Below are positions 11,344-20,714 of a stretch of 64,000 bases of DNA, in pieces (the stretch's first letter is position 1; every line of letters begins with the position of its first letter). The DNA is from Macrocybe gigantea (lineage: Eukaryota > Basidiomycota > Agaricomycetes > Agaricales > Callistosporiaceae). The notes beneath the pieces are model-generated. The model saw only the letters and a program-made list of their open reading frames with translations, had not been told where the DNA came from and did not search any database. The position numbers and the translations under genes are program-made. The stretch lies in assembly GCA_011319805.1 (NCBI GenBank), contig SJRY01000283.1:248001-312000 (forward strand). Direction: 5' to 3'.

Positions 11344-13258
11344 CGTAGCGCTTTCTCTGCAACCACTTATCTCGACGTTATTATACTATGCTGTAATATT
11401 TTTCGAAGAGATGCATGCTTCACTGCTCGCTTGCAGTGTGGAACTGCACGTCAGTAGAGTAGGACTTGAGCATAATAACAGGTCGCGTGTGTTCAGGATG
11501 CCTGTCAAGCGCTACAATCGGCTGGGCACCATTCTATGGCATCTTCAGCAAAATGTATGAACGAGGGATGCGCAGAACCACCAGTTTGCCATTCATATTG
11601 ACCACTGCGCTGGACTCCTCAAAACAACGGTGTTCAGTACGTGTTTACTCATTCTGCGGTTCAGCAAGATGTTCACCGTGTCACAAAGAGGCAGTTTCAG
11701 ATCGAATTTGGCACCGTGAATCGGTGGCAAGCAACCTGCATTAACACTTCTTTGAGTTCAAAGAGATAGATGTAAAAGTTAAATGACGAGTTTGGGAAAA
11801 GTTGGCTGCGATTGGCGGAAAATTTTGGCTTCCCACTGCCTTGCCGGACCAGGCCACAATCGTTTCTTCTGCTTTCACTTCGCTGCGTCATTGCCGAGCT
11901 GCGCTGTTTTGGTGCGCGTTAGATCTCACATGTGCTTGAGGACTGACCGAGAGTCATACGGTTCGATCCCCAGTCAAAAGGCGAGATTTTTTTTTCAGTC
12001 TTATTTCGCGACAAGGGGCTCGCCACGACCGTGTCATAGCTGATGGTTTTGCCGCCTCACAGACAACTTGAGGAGCTTGTTGGTATCTTTATGTGATGGG
12101 AAAATGGTGTGTCCCTCCGCTTGATGAACTGAAGCAATGCGAACGATCTGGGCATTCGTCATCCCACATTGTCGTTCCGACATCCAGAAAAAGCAGACGT
12201 CCTGCGTTGGCTGTTGGAAAACTTTTGGAGGTCGGGGCATCCGGTAGGCTGATACCTGAATGCCGCCCGATTGGTCGGCCTTCCTAGGCGAGCATCTTCC
12301 TTGATATCATCTTGAAATGCCACCGCTTTGAATTCCCTAGTTTGGAGGAGTTGTAGCCCAGCTCATATCCTTCGGATCATGTCTTGCCATTGCGTGCCCC
12401 TGCGTTCCGTTTGTCTTGCTGGAGACTTTTGTGCTGAAATTTCCGAACCATCTAGCCCATCGCTGTTGAAATTCTTGCGAGTCACTGCAAGCAATTCATG
12501 GAGGAAGGGAAACCTAATGGATACGGTTTGACCATCCTTTCAGAGTATAGAAAGATTAGTCGGTATGGTTCTAATATTGACATACTTACTGCCAGTTTGC
12601 CACTGACTCGTAGCCCGTTTTACGCCGTATGTCACGTGGTCATCATAGTCGGACGCTCACCATCTCCAGTTGGTCGCGAAAAGGATGCACAAGATGCAAT
12701 TGGATACGCCTTCTTGCTGTTACCGTCTCCCATTCTAAGGAAGCCCTGAATGTCTCTTTACCATTTGGAAAAGACGATCTTTGTAGGAAAGTTAAAGGGT
12801 ATTGTCGGTGGGAGGTTACATCACTCACTCGGCTTCGTCAGCGACATCGTGAGCGCTTCCACAACATATCGAATCGGGTGTATTACTCGGACATACGTTT
12901 TATATGTCATGCTGCTGGGGTTTCGACAATTTTCTGGAGAGATACAGACCACGATTTCAATGGATTGAATACGGTCGACGGAGGACGTCTAAACATCTGA
13001 CGGAAGTGCAAGTGGAAGAAGAAATATGCTATGGCCGCTTGACAGTGATTTGGGTTGAAGATGTAGGTTCATGAGCGTCACCTGCTCGATCGACGAAACT
13101 TGATTCCCCGCCTCGGACTTTTTGTCTGGGATATAAAATTTTTCCATGACGGTCCCTGTTCTTGTTTGTGTGTCCCGTCACTCATTTCTCCTTCAGAGTT
13201 TTCTTTCATTTCTAGGCTCATCAAGAAGTTTCCTCTGCTGATCTGTTTTCCTTCAGTC
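11344..13258. other. Intergenic, 1.9 kb
   Basis: No protein gene could be supported here. It contains a degenerate tRNA-like Pol III signature at 11903-11995 (listed separately). The remainder has short open frames of ordinary composition and no recognisable transposon ends. Confidence 0.5.
11903..11995 (+). other. Degenerate tRNA-like / Pol III-type signature
   Basis: An A-box-like TGGTGCGCGTTAG starts at 11910. A perfect B-box core GTTCGATCC lies at 11961-11969, and a T9 run (Pol III terminator) at 11987-11995. Flanking GCTGTTT (11903) and AAAAGGC (11976) can form a 7-bp acceptor-like stem with one mismatch. Internal CTCA/TGAG and GACT/AGTC pairings resemble anticodon and long variable arms. 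The T-stem does not pair and the anticodon loop would have eight bases, so this is not a normal tRNA. It may be a tRNA relic or a SINE head, or chance. Confidence 0.25.
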
Positions 13259-13984
13259 ATGTTGGAAAAGGAATGCAGCGAGGCGCGGACCTGCGTCGAG
13301 GCTTATCTTCCCAGCTATGATGAAGCTATGAAGGTTAACGAGTATCAGGACTTGATGAGATTGCCAACGTACCAGTTTCGCCACGTCCGTCGTTATCACC
13401 CTTACCTACGCTTTGTCTCCCACGACGAACTGAAGTCCACGAGGTACTTTGTATGTCTAAGGGTCTTTCCGTCAGTGAAGTGTACTGCTCATCATGCTAA
13501 TGCAGAACACTATCTACGACGATGAAAGGGTAGACCTAGAAATTCCATCCGAGTTTTGCCAGGTATATATTAACAGTTTCTGAAAATCGGTGCACTCGTT
13601 CATGCAATTTACTTCCTTTGCAGCAGATACCCAGTAACCCTGCGGTGACTGCCGATGAGGACGCACGTAACCAACGTCCGATTTCGCAGGATGGCCCACC
13701 GCACTCTCCAAACACAAGCGAGGGCAACCGTGACCTTGAGAGGCTTATGCAGAGACTTTCAAGCGTCATTGCCGTGAGTCTTCTGTTACCTCCTATTATT
13801 GTTTTTTCTCATGTCTAATTCTGTCTCGACATGTTTTATTTAAACATGTAATAATAAGGTGTTTGCTGCAGCTGTCAAACGCGCGAATGGCATCTACGAA
13901 GCCGAATGTCGATCCGCAATCGAGAACACATCGAACACATCGAATCCAGACCCGTCATTGCAGTCCACTACTAGCAGCTCCTAG
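13259..13984 (+). CDS. Small orphan protein, four exons
   Basis: The first exon encodes MLEKECSEARTCVEAYLPSY, DEAMKVNEYQDLMRLPTYQF and RYHPYLRFVSHDELKSTRYF. Well-formed GT-AG introns then join NTIYDDERVDLEIPSEFCQ, a hydrophilic exon (QIPSNPAVTADEDARNQRPI ... RDLERLMQRLSSVIA) and a last exon VFAAAVKRANGIYEAECRSA ending in a Ser/Thr tail at TAG 13982-13984. Use of AATAATAAG as the last acceptor gives this tail; the alternative acceptor GCTGCAG gives a longer, less natural end. The total is about 170 residues with no signal peptide or membrane helix. I do not recognise a family. The frame is also open upstream, so an earlier start is possible, but no better ATG context was seen. Confidence 0.6.
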
Positions 13985-14664
13985 GTGGCAATTGCCCTTT
14001 ACTATATTAACATATCATCACTGTCTTGCGACAACGATACATGGGGTAATAATTCATAGATTGCCGTTCATCACATCCGACTACGCCGCTGATCATCACT
14101 AGTTGGATTTTGAGGTGTTCTTGTAGATAATGTATACTTTTCATGATAGTGAAACATCCATGGCTCGTTTGAAAGGAAAATCATACACTGACGTCAAGTT
14201 GTCCTTTGATACACAGAACGCGACGCGTCAACGCGTCCATAGAGCCAAACGCAACTGTAGATCGTACTCCATCCATGCCTGTTGCAGTGACTAGCGCCCA
14301 GCTCTTGATCTGATCCACCACGATAAATTCCTTCCAGTTCATAAGAGGACTTTTTATGTGAACATGTTGCGAGGCAACATTGCCGTTATGCTCAGTCGGT
14401 TTTTACCTGTTCGCGATCTAGTAAGTGAATCCCGATCCTCCCCTTGCTTCAACGATGCCAGACTTGCCGAAAACGAACCGACATGGCAGGAGAACCCTCG
14501 AGGCAGGCTATTAAAGAGAGGTCCATGACCTGGCTCGTTCTCGGTTCATCATCGGACAAAATTCCTGGGCACAAATCCTCCACCCTGGCAGAGATACTGA
14601 AGGAATAGTTTCCAATAGCAATACACCTCGTCGGAAAAAAAACATAGGCAAATGGAACGGTATT
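13985..14664. other. Intergenic (convergent genes), 0.7 kb
   Basis: This lies between the 3' ends of the orphan gene and the chromodomain gene. No coding or RNA feature was recognised. Confidence 0.5.
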
Positions 14665-17600
14665 TCACGATTCCTGGATATGACCGGCTTCGAATACATG
14701 ACGTTCAAGATCCTAGGGGAAAATCTTAGTCGCGATGAACATGATGAAAAGTAAAGTATTTACCTCCATGCTTGCGAACAAGCCGCGACAGACCTCTTCA
14801 GTCCCATCCAGCCGCCACCTGCACACGTAGACCTTGTCCTCCTCTATCGTTTCGGCGGCCTCACCCTCCGCAGTGCGGGCCATCATGCCTTTCAGCGCAT
14901 CGACCTCCGTCTCATACAGCTCCGCCTTGCCCTTCCACAGCTCTACCTCCGCCTTTAGCGACGCGACCTCGTCGTCCTTAACCTCCAGCCGGGCCTCCGC
15001 GATCGCAATCTGGTTGTACGCCATCTCGTTGTCCTCCTCCAGCGCGCCGCACTTGGCGCGCAGCTCAGGCTCCTCTGCAGCCCGCCGCCGGATCTCGTCG
15101 TTCGTCCGCACGTCCTTCTCCACCAGGAACAGCGCGAGCTTCTTCCACGCCTTCGCGTCGTCCTCGAGCGCCTTGATGCGCTGTTCGAACGTCGCCTTGA
15201 CCATCGCAACGCCGGTCTTGGCCTGCTCCTCCGCAACGCGTGCCTTGCTCTCAAGTTCCTCGTTTTCCTGCCTCACGGACGTGACAAAGCTCGATGCTTG
15301 CATGTACTGCTTCTGGAAAAAGTCTCGATCGTCGCTCGCGGAGCTCTTTGCCTTCTCCACCGATGCGATCGAAGCCGTCAGCCTTTCGCGCTCTGCTGCC
15401 CATGACGTCCGTTCTTGTTCCAGTGTTTGCTGCAGCTGGATGACTTCCCGCTTGAGTTCGGTTTCCAGGGTCTGAAGCGCATCGTTGGCTGCTGCGCTGG
15501 CCTGCCGCAGGGCTTCTGCTTCTCTGATCAAGGCTGCGTTCTTAACTTGTTCAGCAGACAGCAGGCCATCTAGCCGGGATATTTCCAAGGACTTGGAATT
15601 GAGCAAAGCCATCGCAGCGCCCAGATGGAGAGGGCCATCCTTTTCTAGTACTTGCTCCTGAGGCAAAAAAGAGCACAATGTCGGGATGTGACCATTAGGA
15701 AAAGAACAGCAATCGTTACCTCGGAAGCAGACGCTTGATGCGGGGTAGATTCAAGTACTGAAGCCGTGGGCGGCAACACTTCCTGGCTCTCTTCTTGGGG
15801 AACGTGCTTCGGAGGAGACTCCGTCGATTTGGCGTCTGAGGAGTGCCGAGACAGAAACGGGCGGGATGGTTCTGCAACGGGCTGTTGTAGAACCTCCAGG
15901 GGTTCCTGCGAAAGCTATTTTGTTCACAAGTGTCAGCAAAAGTGGTGAGGAAATACATTCCTTCTGTACCTGTTTCTCGACTGCCAGAGCATCAGCCTCC
16001 GCCTCAGCACTCTCTTCGTCATCCTGACCCTCTTCGTCATCTTGACCCTCAGCGTGCGGCGCGGAGGGTAGAGGATGGGGGCCGTTTTCGTCCCGCATCT
16101 CGACATCAGCTTGAGGGTGCTCGCGCTCCATCCGTTCTCGCGCTAGATCTTGCGTGTTCTCCTCCTCTTCCTGGCGCAGCGCATACCTCGCGTCATCCTT
16201 CGCCTCGCCCGTACCCATCCCACCTTCCAGATCGAGGTACGCATCCTCCAGATCCTGCGCTTCATCTTCTGTCCGCGCAGGCGAGCGATCGCGCTCTTCG
16301 TACTCCAGCGGCGAGGTGGAGCGACGTTCGTCGACGTTCCAGGACAAGGACGACGAATCCGGCTCCTGATCGGATTCGGGAGCTCTCGCTTTGCCCTTTC
16401 CCTTATCTTGTCTCGGCGCCTTCAAAATCTGAGCCAAAGGTTTCTTCTGACTAGAATCATCCTGCCCTCTTTCGAGCCGCAGACGCTCTTTTCTTGCTCG
16501 GTCCGCCAGTTGTATGCCGCGCTCCTTAATGGCCTCTGCCAGCTCAGAATCATCGACATCCATGACGGACACATCCTGAGAAGGTTCTCGGTGTGCATTG
16601 CCGTCAACTTTCTCCTTTGTCTTTTTCTTTCCGTTTGTCCGTAATTGCGCGCTCCTGGGCCCGAAGGTGCGCTTCGCCGGTGAGCTGAACTGCTCTATGC
16701 TCTCCTCTTCTTCGTCTTCCCCCTCCTCCTCCTCTGCATCCGCATCCTCGCCACCGTCGGAAGCAGCGGAGCTGAGGTGTGGCGCAAATCTGGAAGGCGA
16801 CAAACGCGGGATCGGACGAAGTGGCTTCGTACCGGCGACGTCGCCAGCCGTCGCAATGTCTGCTCGACGAGGAGTGACGCGTTCCTGGTCCGCTTCTGCT
16901 ATGGGGTGCAGGACCTCTCGCTCGGGAATAAAGACGTTCGTGTGGCTGCCAGACCTTGGTGTCCTAGGCTTCATTCGCGATATCAAGGAGTTGCGACTTG
17001 GCGTGACGGCCAAAGGCGCAGCACGCGCAGCTGGACGCTGAGGCGAGGCGGGCTGTGGCATCTGAGACTGAGGCTGTGATTGTGATTGAGTGTTATTCGT
17101 AGAGGACTCGGGCTCTGTCTCGGGGACAACTTCCTGGCTGATGTTGGGCACGCCTTTGCTCGAAGGAGGACGAACCGTGGCCGCTTTCTTCGTCGGCGGG
17201 ACCGGTGAGGGAGGCTCAGGCGGGGCGGCGAAGGGGATGAAGGAGGGATAAACAGAGGTTGGGGATCGGGCGCACTGTACCCAAAGTCGACGAAATCGTC
17301 TTCCGACTTGCGCTCGTGGATTGAGTTAGGAGAAGCAGGGTGGGCGGGGCGAGACACTGGTGGAGACGGGGATCCGGGTGCAGGTGAGCGGGCGGGCGAG
17401 GCGAAACTCGGCGCAGGTATCTTTTTGTCTTCCTTGCGTATCGCGGCAGTGGCGTCGAACTCTTTGATCCACGCGTCAAACTCGACAAGGCGCGCCTTAG
17501 CTGCCGGTGACAGCCTAGGCGTCACCGGTTTCGACACAGTCTGAGCCGTCGACGCCGTCTGAACAGTGCGAGATGTCGGTGCAGATGTTGTCTGGGGACG

Positions 17601-18725
17601 AGAAGATGATGTGGCCTTGGATGTACGAACGACAGGAACATCATGGTCGGATGATTCAACGATTTTGCCAGTTTTCTTCGATGGTTGTGGGGCCTGCTTC
17701 TTCGGAGGTGGAACGATGATAACGTCGTAGTCAGATGAAACTTTCGCTGGTGTAAGTTGAGTCTTTGATATGGGCTTTGGTGGTGCGCATGGGTTAAAGG
17801 ATGCCTTTTTGACGGCTGGGGTTTTGGTGTTCAATTTGTTTGATTTGTGTTTGCGCTGCGTTCGTGCACGGGCATTGAGCTCCTTGAGGTCATCGGACAA
17901 CTCATCGAATTCCTCGTCCTCTTCTTCCTCTTTCTCGTACCTTTTGACTACTTTACCAGCTTTGGCGGGCTTCACCTCGTAAGACCGCTGGGTGTCGGCA
18001 TCCTCCACCACAGTCTCGACCGCGACTTTTCGCTTCTTCCGCGGATGTGCTGGTTCGTTGAGGGTCGCGATTTCGGGCAGATCAGAAGACGAATCGGACA
18101 ACGGCGCTTTGCGCTTGGTATTTGGTGCGTTGCGGGGAGGAGAGGGCGACTTGGGCTGAGGCCGCTGCTTTTTGCTTCCGCTTCGCGACGTGGACGCCGT
18201 GCCCGCTTTCGAAGCAGGGCGTGATGCGGTCGTTGCGACGGACCCACGCGACGCGGTAGAAAGGCGCGAGACGGTCGACCCGCGCGACTTTCTCGAGCTC
18301 GTGGACGCTCTCTGGGCTGCTCATCAGGCAGAAAAAGAAAGAACAGAAAAGAGGAGCAGTCGTCAGTCCAACAATGTCAAACGCACTGACGGGTGAAGTT
18401 AAAGAGGCGAGAACTCCGATGAAAAGGCTGTCATATGGAAGATGGTTTCATACATACATTTTCTGCGTTCCTTCTCCTTCTTCCTTCGCTTCCATTCAAG
18501 CACCAAATTGTCCGTGCAGTCGTGTTTGTTGACCCAGCTCTGCGGCCACGGCTTGCGTGTTGTCGGATCCACTCCGGCCCACCGTACTTTGTACCTCCTG
18601 CCCTTCTCCTCAGTTATCTCGATGACCTCCCACAAACGGTCCTCATCATCTTCCTGCGGCACAAACTGGGTCTCTTGGTCTCGTTCGGAAACCGATACAT
18701 CGTCGCCGTCCGAATACATATTCAC
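14665..18725 (-). CDS. Large chromodomain protein with C-terminal coiled coil and Cys/His motif
   Basis: The protein, about 1,150 residues, starts at or just upstream of 18725. The N-terminus holds a chromo-like domain: RLWEVIEITEEKGRRYKVRW then AGVDPTTRKPWPQSWVNKHD and LVLEWKRRKK, i.e. the aromatic cage region plus a basic tail, indicating binding to methylated histone tails or similar ligands. A very long disordered segment follows, rich in Ser/Pro/Lys with basic signals such as HPRKKRK and acidic blocks (EEEEGEDEEEESIEQFSS). A coiled coil comes next (about 15680 down to 14900; LNSKSLEISRLDGLLSAEQV ... VEKDVRTNDEIRRRAAEE). The last two exons give VYVCRWRLDGTEEVCRGLF joined to DLERHVFEAGHIQES: a C-x10-C...H-x6-H zinc-finger-like motif. 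A single-base frame break is seen near 17216-17240. The architecture suggests a chromatin adaptor. Confidence 0.85.
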
Positions 18726-18939
18726 AAAACCGAAGTCTCTGAATCACCCAGCAGTGAACGAGCGAACGGCTTACCCGTTGATGAGATGAGACGATAATGT
18801 TCTGTGGACACGAACGAGAAGACAAATGAAACAGTCGCCCAATCCAGCAGTATCTTACGTAATAATATCATGTGAGCGGTGCGTGACACTCCGAATCGGG
18901 GGAGTCACGTTAGCTGGTCCGTGCGCCTATGCAAAAACC

Positions 18940-18947
18940 TATATAAA
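18940..18947 (+). promoter_or_regulatory. TATA element of the U2 snRNA gene
   Basis: TATATAAA lies about 25-30 bases upstream of the predicted U2 5' end, a spacing expected for a TATA-directed snRNA promoter. It also lies in the upstream region of the divergent chromodomain gene. Confidence 0.6.
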
Positions 18948-18969
18948 CTGTTAACCACCGACTTTGATT

Positions 18970-19156
18970 CCTTACCACTCTGGCCTTTTGGCTTAGATCA
19001 AGTGTAGTATCTGTTCTTAATAGTTTAACCACTATTATGGAGGCACCGCCTCCATTATTTGGTTATCTAATTTTTGCCGCCCTTGTCCTCTGGGCTCTGC
19101 TTGCAACCCGGGGGCGCGATGACCTTGCCATTGCAGTACCGGCTTGTGTCGTCGGG
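18970..19156 (+). ncRNA. U2: U2 spliceosomal snRNA
   Basis: The RNA carries the near-universal U2 5' segment GGCCTTTTGGCTTAGATCAA (from 18982) and the branch-point recognition sequence GTGTAGTA (19002-19009), then TCTGTTCTTAATAGTTTAA. Stem IIa is a perfect TAATAGT/ACTATTA hairpin with loop TTAACC. Stem IIb is GGAGGC-ACC-GCCTCC. The Sm site AATTTTTG sits after stem IIb, and the 3' stem-loop IV contains the conserved TTGCAGTACC. Total length is about 187 nt, the usual U2 size. U2 pairs with the intron branch site in the first step of splicing, fitting an intron-rich genome. The 5' end is placed by aligning GGCC to position about 11 of U2; the exact ends are uncertain by a few bases. Confidence 0.97.
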
Positions 19157-19807
19157 GGATCTCTCTTTTAGAGAGTCTCTGTTTCTTTCTTTTTGCTGCG
19201 TTTCTTTCTGCGCGTCTGTAGACGTTGCATTGAGTGCCAGCAAATGGATTGGAATTTGAGCTCTTAGATGCAATTTTTGGGCTTATACCTCTTTGGAGGT
19301 CAACAGAACAACTTCGAAAGGTATGTGAATATTTTTATTTCAAGACATGACATGTATGCTAGTTCTAAGCTATGCTATTTTTTCTGGACTTAGTTGTGTG
19401 AATGTCATGATACTTCATTGAGTGTAATCTGTGTAGCCAACTCGTCATCAGACTTATTGTCTTTTCGCTCTGATTTTTGACTTGTCCGTTGTGCTTCTCG
19501 CTACGACTTACGCCCTGTAAACGACAACGGCAACGACTGTCAGTAAACTCGTTTGACCGCTTGAGCTAGAAAATACGATGCCCACTTTAAAACGGCAAAG
19601 GGGCGGCGGCATACATGGTATTCGCATAGGAGAGGTGCATGGTGGCTCATGTGCGAGAAAACAATGCGTAGTAGCAATAATGAAAGATCAGAGAGGGAAA
19701 AAGATAGACATTCAACGCTCGTTACCCCACTACGCAGCGCCCACACTCTATCGATACAAGGTCGAGTCCGTCTCAACGAACGACAAAGCGATATACGCGG
19801 AGCTTTT
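19157..19807. other. Intergenic between U2 and RPS30, 0.65 kb
   Basis: U2 and RPS30 are tail to tail. A CTTTTAGAGAGTCTC element just past U2 could belong to its 3' processing region. No further gene was recognised. Confidence 0.5.
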
Positions 19808-20433
19808 CTACTTCTCGGGGTTCGGGTTCCTGTTCGGGAGCGAACAAATCAGTAAATCAGATTTTCGCAAACACCGCGTCGCGGCGACAAGTACGCCACG
19901 AAGGAGAAAAAGCGTGCGGATGGGGAGAGGATCAGATAGGAGCGAAAGACGTAAAGATGCATGTTTATCAACACGGTGATTCAGTGTGAACTATGCTTGG
20001 TTTTGTGCAGGGATCATCATTAGATGCGACATCCGTAGGCGATGCGGTAACGAGTGATAGAACAAGGCAGAGAAAGCGAGCACTCACATCCGCCGTTTAC
20101 CTCCTTGCAATGTCGTTACGTTGACGAAGCTGCACGGAAGAGAGAAAAAAAAAGCACATGTTGCTCAGCGTCTCACAGCGACTAATTGCACCAACAGAGA
20201 AGCTGCACTCACCGACGGTTATAAAGAATGCGCTTCTTTGCGCGGCCCTTTGGTGTCTTTTTCTTCTCCTGCTTCTCCACCTTGGGCGTCTGCGACTTGA
20301 CTTTACCAGCACGGGCGAGAGATCCGTGAACTAGAAACACGAGTCGAGCGCAACGATCAGAACCACAGAGCTCAAGCAAAAGACGGGCAAGGAGAGGAAA
20401 AAGCACGGCGAAGACGATCATACCTTTTCCCAT
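19808..20433 (-). CDS. RPS30: 40S ribosomal protein eS30
   Basis: Four exons encode 63 residues. Exon 1 (20424-20433) is only ATGGGAAAAG. Exon 2 (20213-20330) gives [20 protein letters not shown] through [13 protein letters not shown]. Exon 3 (20088-20129) gives [13 protein letters not shown]. Exon 4 (19808-19829) gives the MNPNPEK end with TAG at 19808-19810. The sequence matches eS30 throughout, a small basic protein of the small-subunit shoulder near the decoding centre. There is no N-terminal ubiquitin-like fusion of the kind found in animal FAU. Intron 3 (19830-20087, 258 nt) is unusually long and hosts a C/D box snoRNA. Stopping at exon 3 would give ...KRRM and lack the conserved NP-rich tail, so the small last exon is preferred. 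Confidence 0.96.
19928..20026 (-). ncRNA. C/D box snoRNA, U80/snR60 type, in RPS30 intron 3
   Basis: On the minus strand, box C ATGATGA (20014-20020), box D' CTGA (19981-19984), a C'-like TTGATAAA (about 19964-19971) and box D CTGA (19932-19935) are correctly ordered. The D' guide GCATAGTTCAC pairs with GTGAACTATGC of the large-subunit rRNA. The D guide GTCTTTCGCTCCTAT pairs with ATAGGGGCGAAAGAC with a single G-U pair. Counting five bases from each box predicts 2'-O-methylation of an A and of a G about 92 nt apart in 25S rRNA. That matches the pair of sites assigned to yeast snR60 (Am817/Gm908) and human U80. Host location in a ribosomal-protein intron gives co-expression. The terminal stem is weak. 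rRNA target sequences are from memory. Confidence 0.93.
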
Positions 20434-20714
20434 TTTGTCTTGGCGTTGCGGTAGGCGTTGGCGATGCTGACGACGACCTGTCGACAATTTGGACTGTACA
20501 GTTCTCCCAGATTAAGGTTTCGGAGTTGCGCGATGCCGAAGTAGGCAGTTTTGCACGTGCTCAATACGCGGTGGCTCAATGCACATGACTTTTAATAACC
20601 ACCTACAACGACGCAGTTGTTGAGCAGAGCAATAATACTACACTGGATGATATTTACTTTTTGTACATGTCTGGCATTAGACAAAGAGCTGTCCCATTCT
20701 GCACGTCTTGCCAA

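Noticed and set aside
14834..15475. 213-codon plus-strand frame opposite the coiled coil of the chromodomain gene
   Set aside because: Ser/Ala-rich low complexity produced by the complement of Glu/Lys/Arg codons; the minus strand is the real gene.
20210..20487. Possible ubiquitin-like fusion ahead of eS30
   Set aside because: The upstream frame has no ubiquitin fold; a 10-nt exon MGK followed by VHGSLARAG gives the standard unfused protein.
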